Source: Trueperaceae bacterium (GTDB lineage: Bacteria; Deinococcota; Deinococci; Deinococcales; Trueperaceae). From it: 48,606 nucleotides of DNA. Both the position numbers and the translations under genes were made by a program. The DNA lies in NCBI GenBank assembly GCA_036381035.1, contig DASVDQ010000108.1, positions 1-48,606 of the forward strand, read 5' to 3'. Under the pieces are notes generated by a model. The model searched no databases. It saw nothing but the letters and a program-made list of their open reading frames with translations, and was not told the origin of the DNA. This document shows, piece after piece, positions 43,016 to 48,606 of the stretch (position 1 is the first letter of the stretch; the number at the start of each line of letters is the position of its first letter).

Positions 43016-44227
43016 GTGTTGTCACGCCTCGGACCCACAGTCGTCAGCGTCGCAGACCTGAGGCGCCTGGCGCGTCGCCGGCTGCCGCGGATGGTGTTCG
43101 ACTACATCGACGGCGGCGCCGAGGACGAGCGGACCCTGCGCGCCAACGAGGCCGCCTTCTCCGAGCTGACGTGGCGGCCGCGCTCGGCGGTCGTGCACCC
43201 GCAGGTCGACATGAGGACCACGGTCCTCGGCCACGAGCTCTCCATGCCCGTGATCCTCGCGCCCGTCGGCTCGAGCCGGCTGTTCTGGCCGCGCGGCGAG
43301 GCCGAAGCCGCCGCGGCCGCGGGCGAGGCCGGGACCGTCTACACGCTCTCGACGCTGTCCGGCACGCGTCTCGAGGAGGTACGCGCGGCCAGTAGCGGTC
43401 CCTGTTGGTACCAGCTCTACCTCTGCGGCGGGCGCGACGTGGGCCTCGCCGCCGTGCGGCGCGCCAAGGCCGCCGGCTACTCGGCGCTGGTCGTGACCAT
43501 CGACACGCCGGTGGCGGGCATGCGCGAGCGCGACGTGCGCAACGGCACGAGCCAGCTCATCGCCAGGCGCTTCCCCGACCTCGTGCCCTTCCTGCCGCAG
43601 CTGCTGACCAGGCCGGGCTGGCTCTACGACTTCTGGCGCGACGGCGCCCCCCTGAGCTTCCCGAACATCGTGCTGCCCGAGGGCCCCATGCCGTACGCCG
43701 ACATCGGGGCCCAGCTCGCCGCAGCCGCGGTGTCGTGGGGCGACCTCGCGTGGATCGCTGAGGCCTGGGGCGGGCCGATCGTCGTCAAGGGCGTGCACAC
43801 CGCCGACGACGCCAGGCGCGCCGTGGACGCCGGCGCCAGCGCGGTGGTCGTGTCGAACCACGGGGGCAGGCAGCTCGACGGCGTGGCGCCCACGCTGCAC
43901 GTCCTGCCCGAGGTGGTCGCGGCCGTGGGCGACAGGGTGGAGGTCCTGCTCGACGGCGGCGTGCGGCGCGGCGGCGACGTGGCCAAGGCGCTGGCGCTGG
44001 GCGCGCGGGCCGTCCTCGTCGGCCGGGCGTACGCCTACGGCCTGGGCGCGGCCGGTCGCGCCGGCGTGGCCAAGGCGCTCGAGATCCTGCGCAGCGAGCT
44101 CGAGCGCACGCTGCGGCTGCTCGGGTGCCCCTCGGTGGCCGAGCTGGACGCGAGCTACCTCGGCGAGCCGGAGCTCTGGCCGGTCGCCTCGTCGCCCACG
44201 ACGCAACGGAAGGCCGCGGCCCGCTAG
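43016..44227 (+). CDS. FMN-dependent alpha-hydroxy-acid dehydrogenase
   Basis: 403-residue TIM-barrel flavoenzyme of the L-lactate dehydrogenase/glycolate oxidase group. PVILAPVGSSRLFWPRGE forms the FMN pocket, YTLSTLS and WYQLYL follow, and the catalytic His with substrate-binding Arg is in VVVSNHGGRQLDG (near residue 280). The phosphate-binding DGGVRRGGDVAKALALGA and VGRAYAYGL complete the site. It would oxidise L-lactate or a related 2-hydroxy acid to the keto acid. The start could be the GTG at 43016 or the TTG next to it. Substrate specificity is not decided by these motifs. Confidence 0.93.
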   Translation: MLSRLGPTVVSVADLRRLARRRLPRMVFDYIDGGAEDERTLRANEAAFSELTWRPRSAVVHPQVDMRTTVLGHELSMPVILAPVGSSRLFWPRGEAEAAAAAGEAGTVYTLSTLSGTRLEEVRAASSGPCWYQLYLCGGRDVGLAAVRRAKAAGYSALVVTIDTPVAGMRERDVRNGTSQLIARRFPDLVPFLPQLLTRPGWLYDFWRDGAPLSFPNIVLPEGPMPYADIGAQLAAAAVSWGDLAWIAEAWGGPIVVKGVHTADDARRAVDAGASAVVVSNHGGRQLDGVAPTLHVLPEVVAAVGDRVEVLLDGGVRRGGDVAKALALGARAVLVGRAYAYGLGAAGRAGVAKALEILRSELERTLRLLGCPSVAELDASYLGEPELWPVASSPTTQRKAAAR

Positions 44228-44252
44228 GGCGACGGACGAGCGCGGGCGGGCG

Positions 44253-44864
44253 CTAGGCGGACAGGAGCAGCTCGAGGTAGGCCCTGAGCTGGCCCAGCTG
44301 GCGCCTCAGGACCCCAGGGTCCTTGGTCGCCCGCGCCAGCAGGAACGCGCCCTCGATCGTCACGAAGAAGTGGTCGGCGACCGCCGGGAGGTCGGCCCTC
44401 CGGAGGGCGGGCAGCGTCCGCGCCGCGCGCTCCAGCAGCTGCGTCAGCCGCGTCCGCCAGTGCGCGATCGAGCGGAGGACCGGCTCGCCGATGCCGGCCT
44501 CCTCGAGCTGGTTCTCGTAGATGAACGAGACCATGAGGCAGGTGGGCTGCTCGTCGAGGGGCGCGTCGCCCAGCGCCTGCAGGCGCGCCACGACGTGCAG
44601 CAGCTGCTCGCCGCCGTCGCCAGAGCGCGCCTCGGCCTCGGCGATGAGGTCCTCGAGGAACGCGATGTCGTCGTCGACGTAGGCGTCGACGACGGCCCGG
44701 CCGAGGTGCGCCTTCGACGGGAAGTGGTGGAAGAACGCGCCCTTCGAGGCCCCGGCGCGGGCGACGACGGCGTCGACCGAGGTGGCCGAGAACCCGTGCG
44801 CGGCCACCAGCTCCCTCGCGGCCGCGACGATCCGTTCCCTCACCGGCGCTGACCTGACTGCCAT
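44253..44864 (-). CDS. TetR-family regulator, divergent from a hydrolase
   Basis: 203 residues. The helix-turn-helix spans about residues 8-55, with SVDAVVARAGASKGAFFHHFPSK as the DNA-binding core. The C-terminal part fits the TetR_C ligand-binding bundle with GDAPLDEQPTCLMVSF. The ATG at 44864 is favoured because TAGGAT lies exactly 6 nt upstream, although a GTG two codons earlier exists. Two copies of AGACCGACTGGT in the 110-bp divergent region are likely its operators, so it probably represses itself and the hydrolase gene. Confidence 0.92.
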   Translation of the reverse strand: MAVRSAPVRERIVAAARELVAAHGFSATSVDAVVARAGASKGAFFHHFPSKAHLGRAVVDAYVDDDIAFLEDLIAEAEARSGDGGEQLLHVVARLQALGDAPLDEQPTCLMVSFIYENQLEEAGIGEPVLRSIAHWRTRLTQLLERAARTLPALRRADLPAVADHFFVTIEGAFLLARATKDPGVLRRQLGQLRAYLELLLSA

Positions 44865-44870
44865 GCCCAC

Positions 44871-44876
44871 ATCCTA
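44871..44876 (-). promoter_or_regulatory. leaderless -10 box of the TetR gene
   Basis: Minus-strand TAGGAT (44876-44871), 6 nt, then ATG at 44864. It lies a few bases from operator 1. Confidence 0.5.
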
Positions 44877-44882
44877 GCAGGG

Positions 44883-44912
44883 TTGACAGACCGACTGGTC
44901 GGTGGCTAACAT
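44883..44912 (+). promoter_or_regulatory. promoter of the hydrolase gene
   Basis: TTGACA (44883-44888), 18-nt spacer, TAACAT (44907-44912). Operator 1 lies inside the spacer and operator 2 just after the -10, so a repressor bound at either would block it. Confidence 0.6.
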
Positions 44913-44936
44913 CCCAGACCGACTGGTTGGTCGGTC
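44888..44936. promoter_or_regulatory. two TetR operators
   Basis: Operator 1: ACCGAC-TG-GTCGGT at 44890-44903. Operator 2: GACCGAC-N6-GTCGGTC at 44917-44936. Both share the 12-mer AGACCGACTGGT (44888-44899 and 44916-44927), 28 bp apart on the same strand. Assigned to the adjacent TetR protein by position. Confidence 0.7.
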
Positions 44937-44974
44937 ACGCGGAGCGGTCCGGCGGCCGTCGTGGAGGTGAAGGG

Positions 44975-45916
44975 ATGTTCGAGCGAGACAGCCGCTACGT
45001 GGGGGCCGAGGGGCTCAGGGTCCGCTACCGCGTCAGGGGGCCGCGGAGCGCGCCGCCGCTGGTCCTGCTGCACGGGATCATGGGCAACGCCTGGGAGTGG
45101 GACGCCGCCGTCGAGCGGCTGCTCCCGCGCTTCAGGGTCTACGCGCCCGAGCTGCGCGGGCACGGACGCACCGAGTGGCGTCAGCCCTACACGGTGCCGC
45201 GGCTGGGCGACGACGTCGCCGCCCTCGTCCGAGCCCTCGACCTGTGGGACGTGACGGTCCTGGGGCACTCGCTGGGCGGCCTGGCCGGCATCTTCGCCGT
45301 CGCCGGCCATCCGGGCAGGTTCGGTCGCCTCGCCGTCGTGGACGTAGGGCCGAGGAGCCTCGTCGGGCCGGCCGCCGCCGGCGTCGCCGCCGCGCTCCGC
45401 CGCTTCGCGCGCCGGTCGTACGCGGACCCCGAGGAGGCCCTCGCGGAGTGGCTGGGCGGCGACCCTTACGCCCGCTCCGAGCTGCTGCGCCACTACGTGA
45501 CGCACGGTCTGGCGCGCGGACGCGACGGCCTCTACCGCTGGCGCTACGACGCCGCGGGCCTGCTGAGGTTCGTCGAGGACCCGGTGGAGCCCGCCGCGGT
45601 GGAGGACGCCCTGCGGCGCATCGAGGTCCCCACGCTGGTGCTGCGCGGCCGGCACAGCCCGGTGCTCCCCGCCGCCGAGGCCGTGGCGATGACCCGGCTG
45701 CTCAGGCGGGGTGAGCTGCGCGAGGTGCCGGGGGCGTCGCACGACATGGGCGTCCAGCAGCCGGAGGCCGTGGCGGCGGCGGTGCTGGAGTTCGCCGACG
45801 GCGCGCCGCGGCGAGGGCTCGTCGGGGGCAGGCGACCCCCGACGGCCGACGCGAGCGGCGGTGCCGCGTCCCGCCGGCCCGCCCACCTCGCCGACTGCCG
45901 CGTCGCTGTCCTGTGA
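44975..45916 (+). CDS. alpha/beta-hydrolase
   Basis: 313 residues. The oxyanion stretch VLLHGIMGNAWEWD, the nucleophile Ser99 in GHSLGG and the histidine in PGASHDMGVQQPEAV form the usual arrangement; an aspartate for the triad is probably near LVLRGRHSPVL. A C-terminal low-complexity Arg/Pro/Gly tail of about 45 residues is odd for the family. ATG at 44975 chosen for GGAGGTGAAGGG; the operator region lies in the leader. Repressed probably by the divergent TetR. Substrate unknown. Confidence 0.88.
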   Translation: MFERDSRYVGAEGLRVRYRVRGPRSAPPLVLLHGIMGNAWEWDAAVERLLPRFRVYAPELRGHGRTEWRQPYTVPRLGDDVAALVRALDLWDVTVLGHSLGGLAGIFAVAGHPGRFGRLAVVDVGPRSLVGPAAAGVAAALRRFARRSYADPEEALAEWLGGDPYARSELLRHYVTHGLARGRDGLYRWRYDAAGLLRFVEDPVEPAAVEDALRRIEVPTLVLRGRHSPVLPAAEAVAMTRLLRRGELREVPGASHDMGVQQPEAVAAAVLEFADGAPRRGLVGGRRPPTADASGGAASRRPAHLADCRVAVL

Positions 45917-45974
45917 GCGGGGCCGCCGCGCGGGAGTCCTGTAGCGGCGTCGCCGCGTCGCGGTCCTGTGACCG
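45897..45974 (+). repeat. three degenerate 27-28-bp repeats around the hydrolase stop
   Basis: Copies begin at 45897, 45925 and 45952, each with GCCGCG...GTCCTGT followed by a stop-like TGA or TAG. The first contains the true stop codon. They seem to be local duplications of the gene end. Confidence 0.5.
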
Positions 45975-45984
45975 TGGCCCCCGC

Positions 45985-46353
45985 CTAGGGCCTCTCGGTG
46001 AACGCCCACCACTGGCCGTCGGGGTCCTGGAGCTCGAACTCCACGTCGCCCCACGGACGCCTCACCGGCTCCGTCAGCTCCCGGCCGGGGTCCTGGTGGT
46101 CGAGGGGCCGCAGGCCGTTCGCCCTCGCGCGTGCCAGGGCCGCGGCGGCGTCGCTCACCGCGGCGTGCAGGACCGGTCGTCCGCGCACCTCGCCCTCGCC
46201 TCCGGGGCGGAGCATGACCTCGGCGTCGCCCATCTCTAGCCAGTGCATGCCCTCGTAGCCTCGCCGGTAGGTGAAGCCCGCGCGCTCGTACCGGGCGCGC
46301 GACGCGTCGGTGTCGCGGCAGAAGAGCACCGCGTGGTGGAGGACCGTGATCAT
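45985..46353 (-). CDS. VOC-family protein
   Basis: 122 residues, two half-domains of the glyoxalase/dioxygenase fold: HHAVLFCRDTDASRARYERAGF and RRPWGDVEFELQDPDGQWWAFTE. Candidate metal ligands are H7 (first strand) and the E of VEFELQD. Family roles range from glyoxalase to fosfomycin or bleomycin resistance; none is indicated. ATG preceded by GGGGGTG. Convergent with the hydrolase, 68 bp from its stop, and divergent from a kinase gene. Confidence 0.85.
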   Translation of the reverse strand: MITVLHHAVLFCRDTDASRARYERAGFTYRRGYEGMHWLEMGDAEVMLRPGGEGEVRGRPVLHAAVSDAAAALARARANGLRPLDHQDPGRELTEPVRRPWGDVEFELQDPDGQWWAFTERP

Positions 46354-46405
46354 CTCGCACCCCCTCGGCGGTCGACGACAGCTCAGCGGTCCGCGCCGGT
46401 CGTGC

Positions 46406-46411
46406 TAGCTT
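46406..46411 (+). promoter_or_regulatory. probable -10 box of the APH-like gene
   Basis: TAGCTT, 8 nt before GTG 46420. The distance is longer than the 6 nt of the other leaderless genes, and there is no SD. Confidence 0.35.
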
Positions 46412-46419
46412 GTCCGGCC

Positions 46420-47286
46420 GTGCCGAGCGAGCTGCTCGCGCTGGCGGCCCCGCACGTCGGCGAGCCCCCTGAGGTCGCCGACCTCTCCCAGAGCCACGGC
46501 GAGTCGTCGGTGTGGCGCGTGTCGGGGCCGCTCGGCACGGTGGCGCTGAAGGCGCACCGGCAGGGGCGCAAGTTCCATCAGGAGCTCTCCGCCTACCGCG
46601 ACTGGCTGCCGCGGCTGGCCGGACCCCCGGGGGTGCGCGTGCCGCGGCTGCTCGCCCACGGCGAGCGGCACCCGCGCGCCCTCGTCGTGAGCTGGGAGGC
46701 GGGGGAGGTCATCGAGAACGCCTCCATCGGCAGGCGCGCGGCGCTGGCGCTCCACCGCAGCGCCGGCGCCTTCCTGCGGGCCCTCCACGACCTGCCCTAC
46801 GCCGACGAGGACCCGGTGACGCCGCGCGCGGCGTACGCGGCGCGGCTGGAGGCCTGGAGCGAGCGGGCCCGCGGCGTGGTGCCTTCTTCCGTGACGGCGA
46901 ACGTGGCGTACGCCCTGGGCGAGGCCCTGCCGAGCCTCGAAGGAGCGTCCCGCGTTCGCTGCCACCGCGACTTCACGCCGGGCAACTGGCTGGCGGCGGA
47001 GGACGGGGCGCTCGTCGTCATCGACTTCGAGCACGCCCGGCCCGACCTGTGGCTGGCGGACCTGGTGCGCCTCTGGACCGGCCCGTGGCGGAGCCAGCCC
47101 GCCCTGCGGGAGGCGTTCCTCGCCGGCTACGGGCGCGACCTCAGGGACGACGAGGAGGAGACCCTGCGGCGCTTGGCCGCGCTCTTCGCGCTGTCGACGG
47201 TCGTGTGGGCGAGGGAGCACGGCGACGGCGCGTTCGAGGCCCACGGCCGGGAGGTGCTGCGCTGGCTGGGGCTGGCCACGGGCTAG
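46420..47286 (+). CDS. APH-family (aminoglycoside phosphotransferase-like) kinase
   Basis: 288 residues of the eukaryotic-like kinase fold. K44 in VALKAHRQ is the ATP-site lysine, the catalytic loop is H182-RDFTPGN189, and the metal-binding D202-F-E is in VVIDFEHARPDL. Such proteins phosphorylate small molecules such as choline, aminoglycosides, homoserine or thiamine. The GTG start is set by the promoter-like TAGCTT and the beginning of homology; an in-frame ATG farther upstream lies in the neighbouring gene. The substrate cannot be chosen and antibiotic resistance should not be assumed. Confidence 0.85.
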   Translation: MPSELLALAAPHVGEPPEVADLSQSHGESSVWRVSGPLGTVALKAHRQGRKFHQELSAYRDWLPRLAGPPGVRVPRLLAHGERHPRALVVSWEAGEVIENASIGRRAALALHRSAGAFLRALHDLPYADEDPVTPRAAYAARLEAWSERARGVVPSSVTANVAYALGEALPSLEGASRVRCHRDFTPGNWLAAEDGALVVIDFEHARPDLWLADLVRLWTGPWRSQPALREAFLAGYGRDLRDDEEETLRRLAALFALSTVVWAREHGDGAFEAHGREVLRWLGLATG

Positions 47287-47372
47287 GGCGGGCGCGCGGC
47301 CAGCGGCGTGTCGCCGCCCGGCCTCAGGAGCGGCGGACCGGGTCGCGCGGGCCGGGCCCCGATCCACCGGGC

Positions 47373-48059
47373 CTAGGCGCCCGCGTCCTCCAAGGCCCGC
47401 AGCACAGCCCCCCACGCCTCCTCGGCGGGCGCTCCTACCTCCGCCAGCGCCGCCAGGTCCCCGCTCTCGTGGAGGAGCCGGCCCGCGGCGAAGGCGCTCG
47501 GCAGGGACGCCTCGAGCGCGTCGAGGAAGGCGCTCTGGCCGCTGTCCCGCCGCAGCGTGACGCTCACGTGCCAGGCCCAGAAGGCGTCTCCCAAGGCCGG
47601 CACCGGCCCCTCGACGGTCGGCCCCACGCGCTTGAGGTAGGGGACGACCTCGGCCATCACCGCGCTGCCCGCCCAGGCGTCCGGAGCGGCGAAGACGACG
47701 TGCCCCACGCCCGCCATGCGCGCCGCGCCCATGCACAGCGGGCACGGCTCCACGGTCGTGTAGAGCGTGGGCCGCGGCTCGTCGCGGCGGCGGTAGCCCA
47801 GCTCGAGGAGCGCGTTCACCTCGGCGTGCGCCAGCGGCACGCCGGCGATGTACGGCGTGCCGGGCACGTGCGGCGGCTCCTCCACCTCGATGCTCAGCCT
47901 GTTGCGTCCGCGGGCGACGACGCTCCCCTCGGAGTCGACGACGACCGCGCCGATCGGCAGCGAGCCGGCCACGTGAGCCTCCCAGGCCAGGTCCACGCAC
48001 TCGCGCCAGACGTGGCTCAGCTCGGCGTAGCTCGGTGCCGCGAGAGCGGCTTCCCGCAC
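47373..48059 (-). CDS. nucleoside/cytidine deaminase-fold protein
   Basis: 228 residues. The zinc-site motifs are HAEVNALL (His78, catalytic Glu80) and EPCPLCMGAARMAGV (Cys106 and Cys109), typical of the CMP/dCMP/guanine deaminase family. The N-terminal half is a normal deaminase domain; residues 140-228 add a helical extension absent from small tadA-like enzymes. Substrate not evident. GTG start with GGGGGGAG. It lies 10 bp after the DUF1579 gene, so the two are one operon. Confidence 0.88.
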   Translation of the reverse strand: MREAALAAPSYAELSHVWRECVDLAWEAHVAGSLPIGAVVVDSEGSVVARGRNRLSIEVEEPPHVPGTPYIAGVPLAHAEVNALLELGYRRRDEPRPTLYTTVEPCPLCMGAARMAGVGHVVFAAPDAWAGSAVMAEVVPYLKRVGPTVEGPVPALGDAFWAWHVSVTLRRDSGQSAFLDALEASLPSAFAAGRLLHESGDLAALAEVGAPAEEAWGAVLRALEDAGA

Positions 48060-48069
48060 GGCTCCCCCC

Positions 48070-48531
48070 TCAGCGCGCCAGGCTCATCTCGACGGCGCGC
48101 GCCTCCTCACCCTCCGGCGTGACCACCCACATCTCCATCGTCACGCCGCCGTCCTCGTCCGGGCCGAGGTCGATGCGCCAGCCCCAGGGCGGGCTGTCGC
48201 CCACCGACCAGCTCCCCACCAGCGCGACGGCGCGGTCGGTCGCCGGGCCCTCCAGCGACATGAGCTCGCGGTTCTGATGCCAGCTGTCGCCCCAGGCCGC
48301 CGTGGCCCGTCCGCCCTCGTCGCAGGCCAGGAGGATCGTGCCCTCGTGGGCCTCCGAGCGCAGGCTCCAGCGGTAGTCGAAGCGCAGCATCCTGCCGCCC
48401 ACGACGCGGCGCAGCCGGCCGAACGCCGGCGAGGTCACGGGCTCCTGCGTCGGCGGCTCGTAGAGGACGTTCGTGCCCCTCAGCTCGTGCGCCTCGTCCG
48501 CGGTCCGCCCCAGCGCCTCGAAAGCGTTCAT
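48070..48531 (-). CDS. DUF1579 protein
   Basis: 153 residues. A one-domain beta-barrel-like sequence with the DUF1579 pattern FDYRWSLRSEAHEGTILLA, then ATAAWGDSWHQNRELMS and WGWRIDL. Function of this lipocalin-like family is unknown. ATG at 48531 preceded by GGGAGG and, 22 nt farther up, by TATGCT. First gene of the operon with the deaminase. Confidence 0.8.
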   Translation of the reverse strand: MNAFEALGRTADEAHELRGTNVLYEPPTQEPVTSPAFGRLRRVVGGRMLRFDYRWSLRSEAHEGTILLACDEGGRATAAWGDSWHQNRELMSLEGPATDRAVALVGSWSVGDSPPWGWRIDLGPDEDGGVTMEMWVVTPEGEEARAVEMSLAR

Positions 48532-48552
48532 GGCAGGCCTCCCGTGGCCGCC

Positions 48553-48558
48553 AGCATA
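48553..48558 (-). promoter_or_regulatory. -10 box of the DUF1579/deaminase operon
   Basis: Minus-strand TATGCT gives a leader of about 15 nt carrying GGGAGG before ATG 48531. The -35 was not recognised. Confidence 0.4.
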
Positions 48559-48606
48559 CGTCAGTCGCCGGGAGCGGTCCCGAGACGGTCGGCGGTGACG
48601 GGCGCG

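Noticed and set aside
45985-46353. Bleomycin or fosfomycin resistance protein
   Set aside because: The VOC fold alone is not specific, and the ligand residues of known resistance proteins were not recognised.
46420-47286. Antibiotic resistance gene
   Set aside because: The kinase motifs fit the whole APH superfamily, most of which act on metabolites. Nothing here points to an aminoglycoside as substrate.

Overview
The window is a very GC-rich bacterial chromosome segment packed with about 46 protein genes on both strands. No rRNA, tRNA, CRISPR array, insertion sequence or integrase was seen. It most resembles a member of the Deinococcota. The small ferredoxin is very like the 7Fe ferredoxin of Thermus. 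At least ten genes have a TAnnnT-like -10 box exactly 6 nt before the start codon, as in the leaderless transcripts known from Deinococcus. The phylum is an inference; no marker gene such as 16S rRNA is present.

Layout. (1) 1-7771, minus strand: one long operon, a TetR regulator, a KAS III-like thiolase-fold enzyme, an AMP-forming acyl-CoA ligase and a complete LIV/HAAT-type ABC importer (LivJ-H-M-G-F). This looks like uptake and CoA activation of a carboxylic acid or amino-acid-like substrate. (2) 8077-12705, plus strand: a quinoprotein alcohol dehydrogenase cassette made of a c-type cytochrome, a PQQ dehydrogenase with the Asp-x-Asp of lanthanide-type enzymes, and a fusion of a XoxJ/MxaJ-like binding protein with a LivK-like binding protein. 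(3) 12846-18391: methyltransferase, Asp-box propeller, a coupled pair of unknown envelope proteins, a baeRF-family protein and a ferredoxin. (4) 18986-28832: K+-independent H+-pyrophosphatase, phosphoglucomutase, universal stress proteins, SulP transporter, and a nucleotidyltransferase/GHMP kinase pair probably making a nucleotide sugar. (5) 28838-39464: mostly small housekeeping or stress genes, ending in a tightly coupled DNA glycosylase (YcaQ-like) - AraC - glyoxalase-fold operon. (6) 40219-41862: a visibly lower-GC insertion carrying one gene, a Fic/Doc-type protein with extra N- and C-terminal domains. (7) 41863-48606: MprF-type DUF2156 protein, FMN alpha-hydroxy-acid dehydrogenase, a TetR/hydrolase divergent pair with two visible operators, an APH-like kinase, a deaminase and a DUF1579 protein.

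The most unusual items are: the XoxJ-LivK fusion and the altered metal site of its dehydrogenase; the multi-domain Fic/Doc protein on the low-GC patch; and a triplicated 31-bp repeat between livM and livG, which creates two tiny ORFs linked to each other and to both genes by identical start/stop overlaps. Domain assignments are by eye and from memory; no database search was run.
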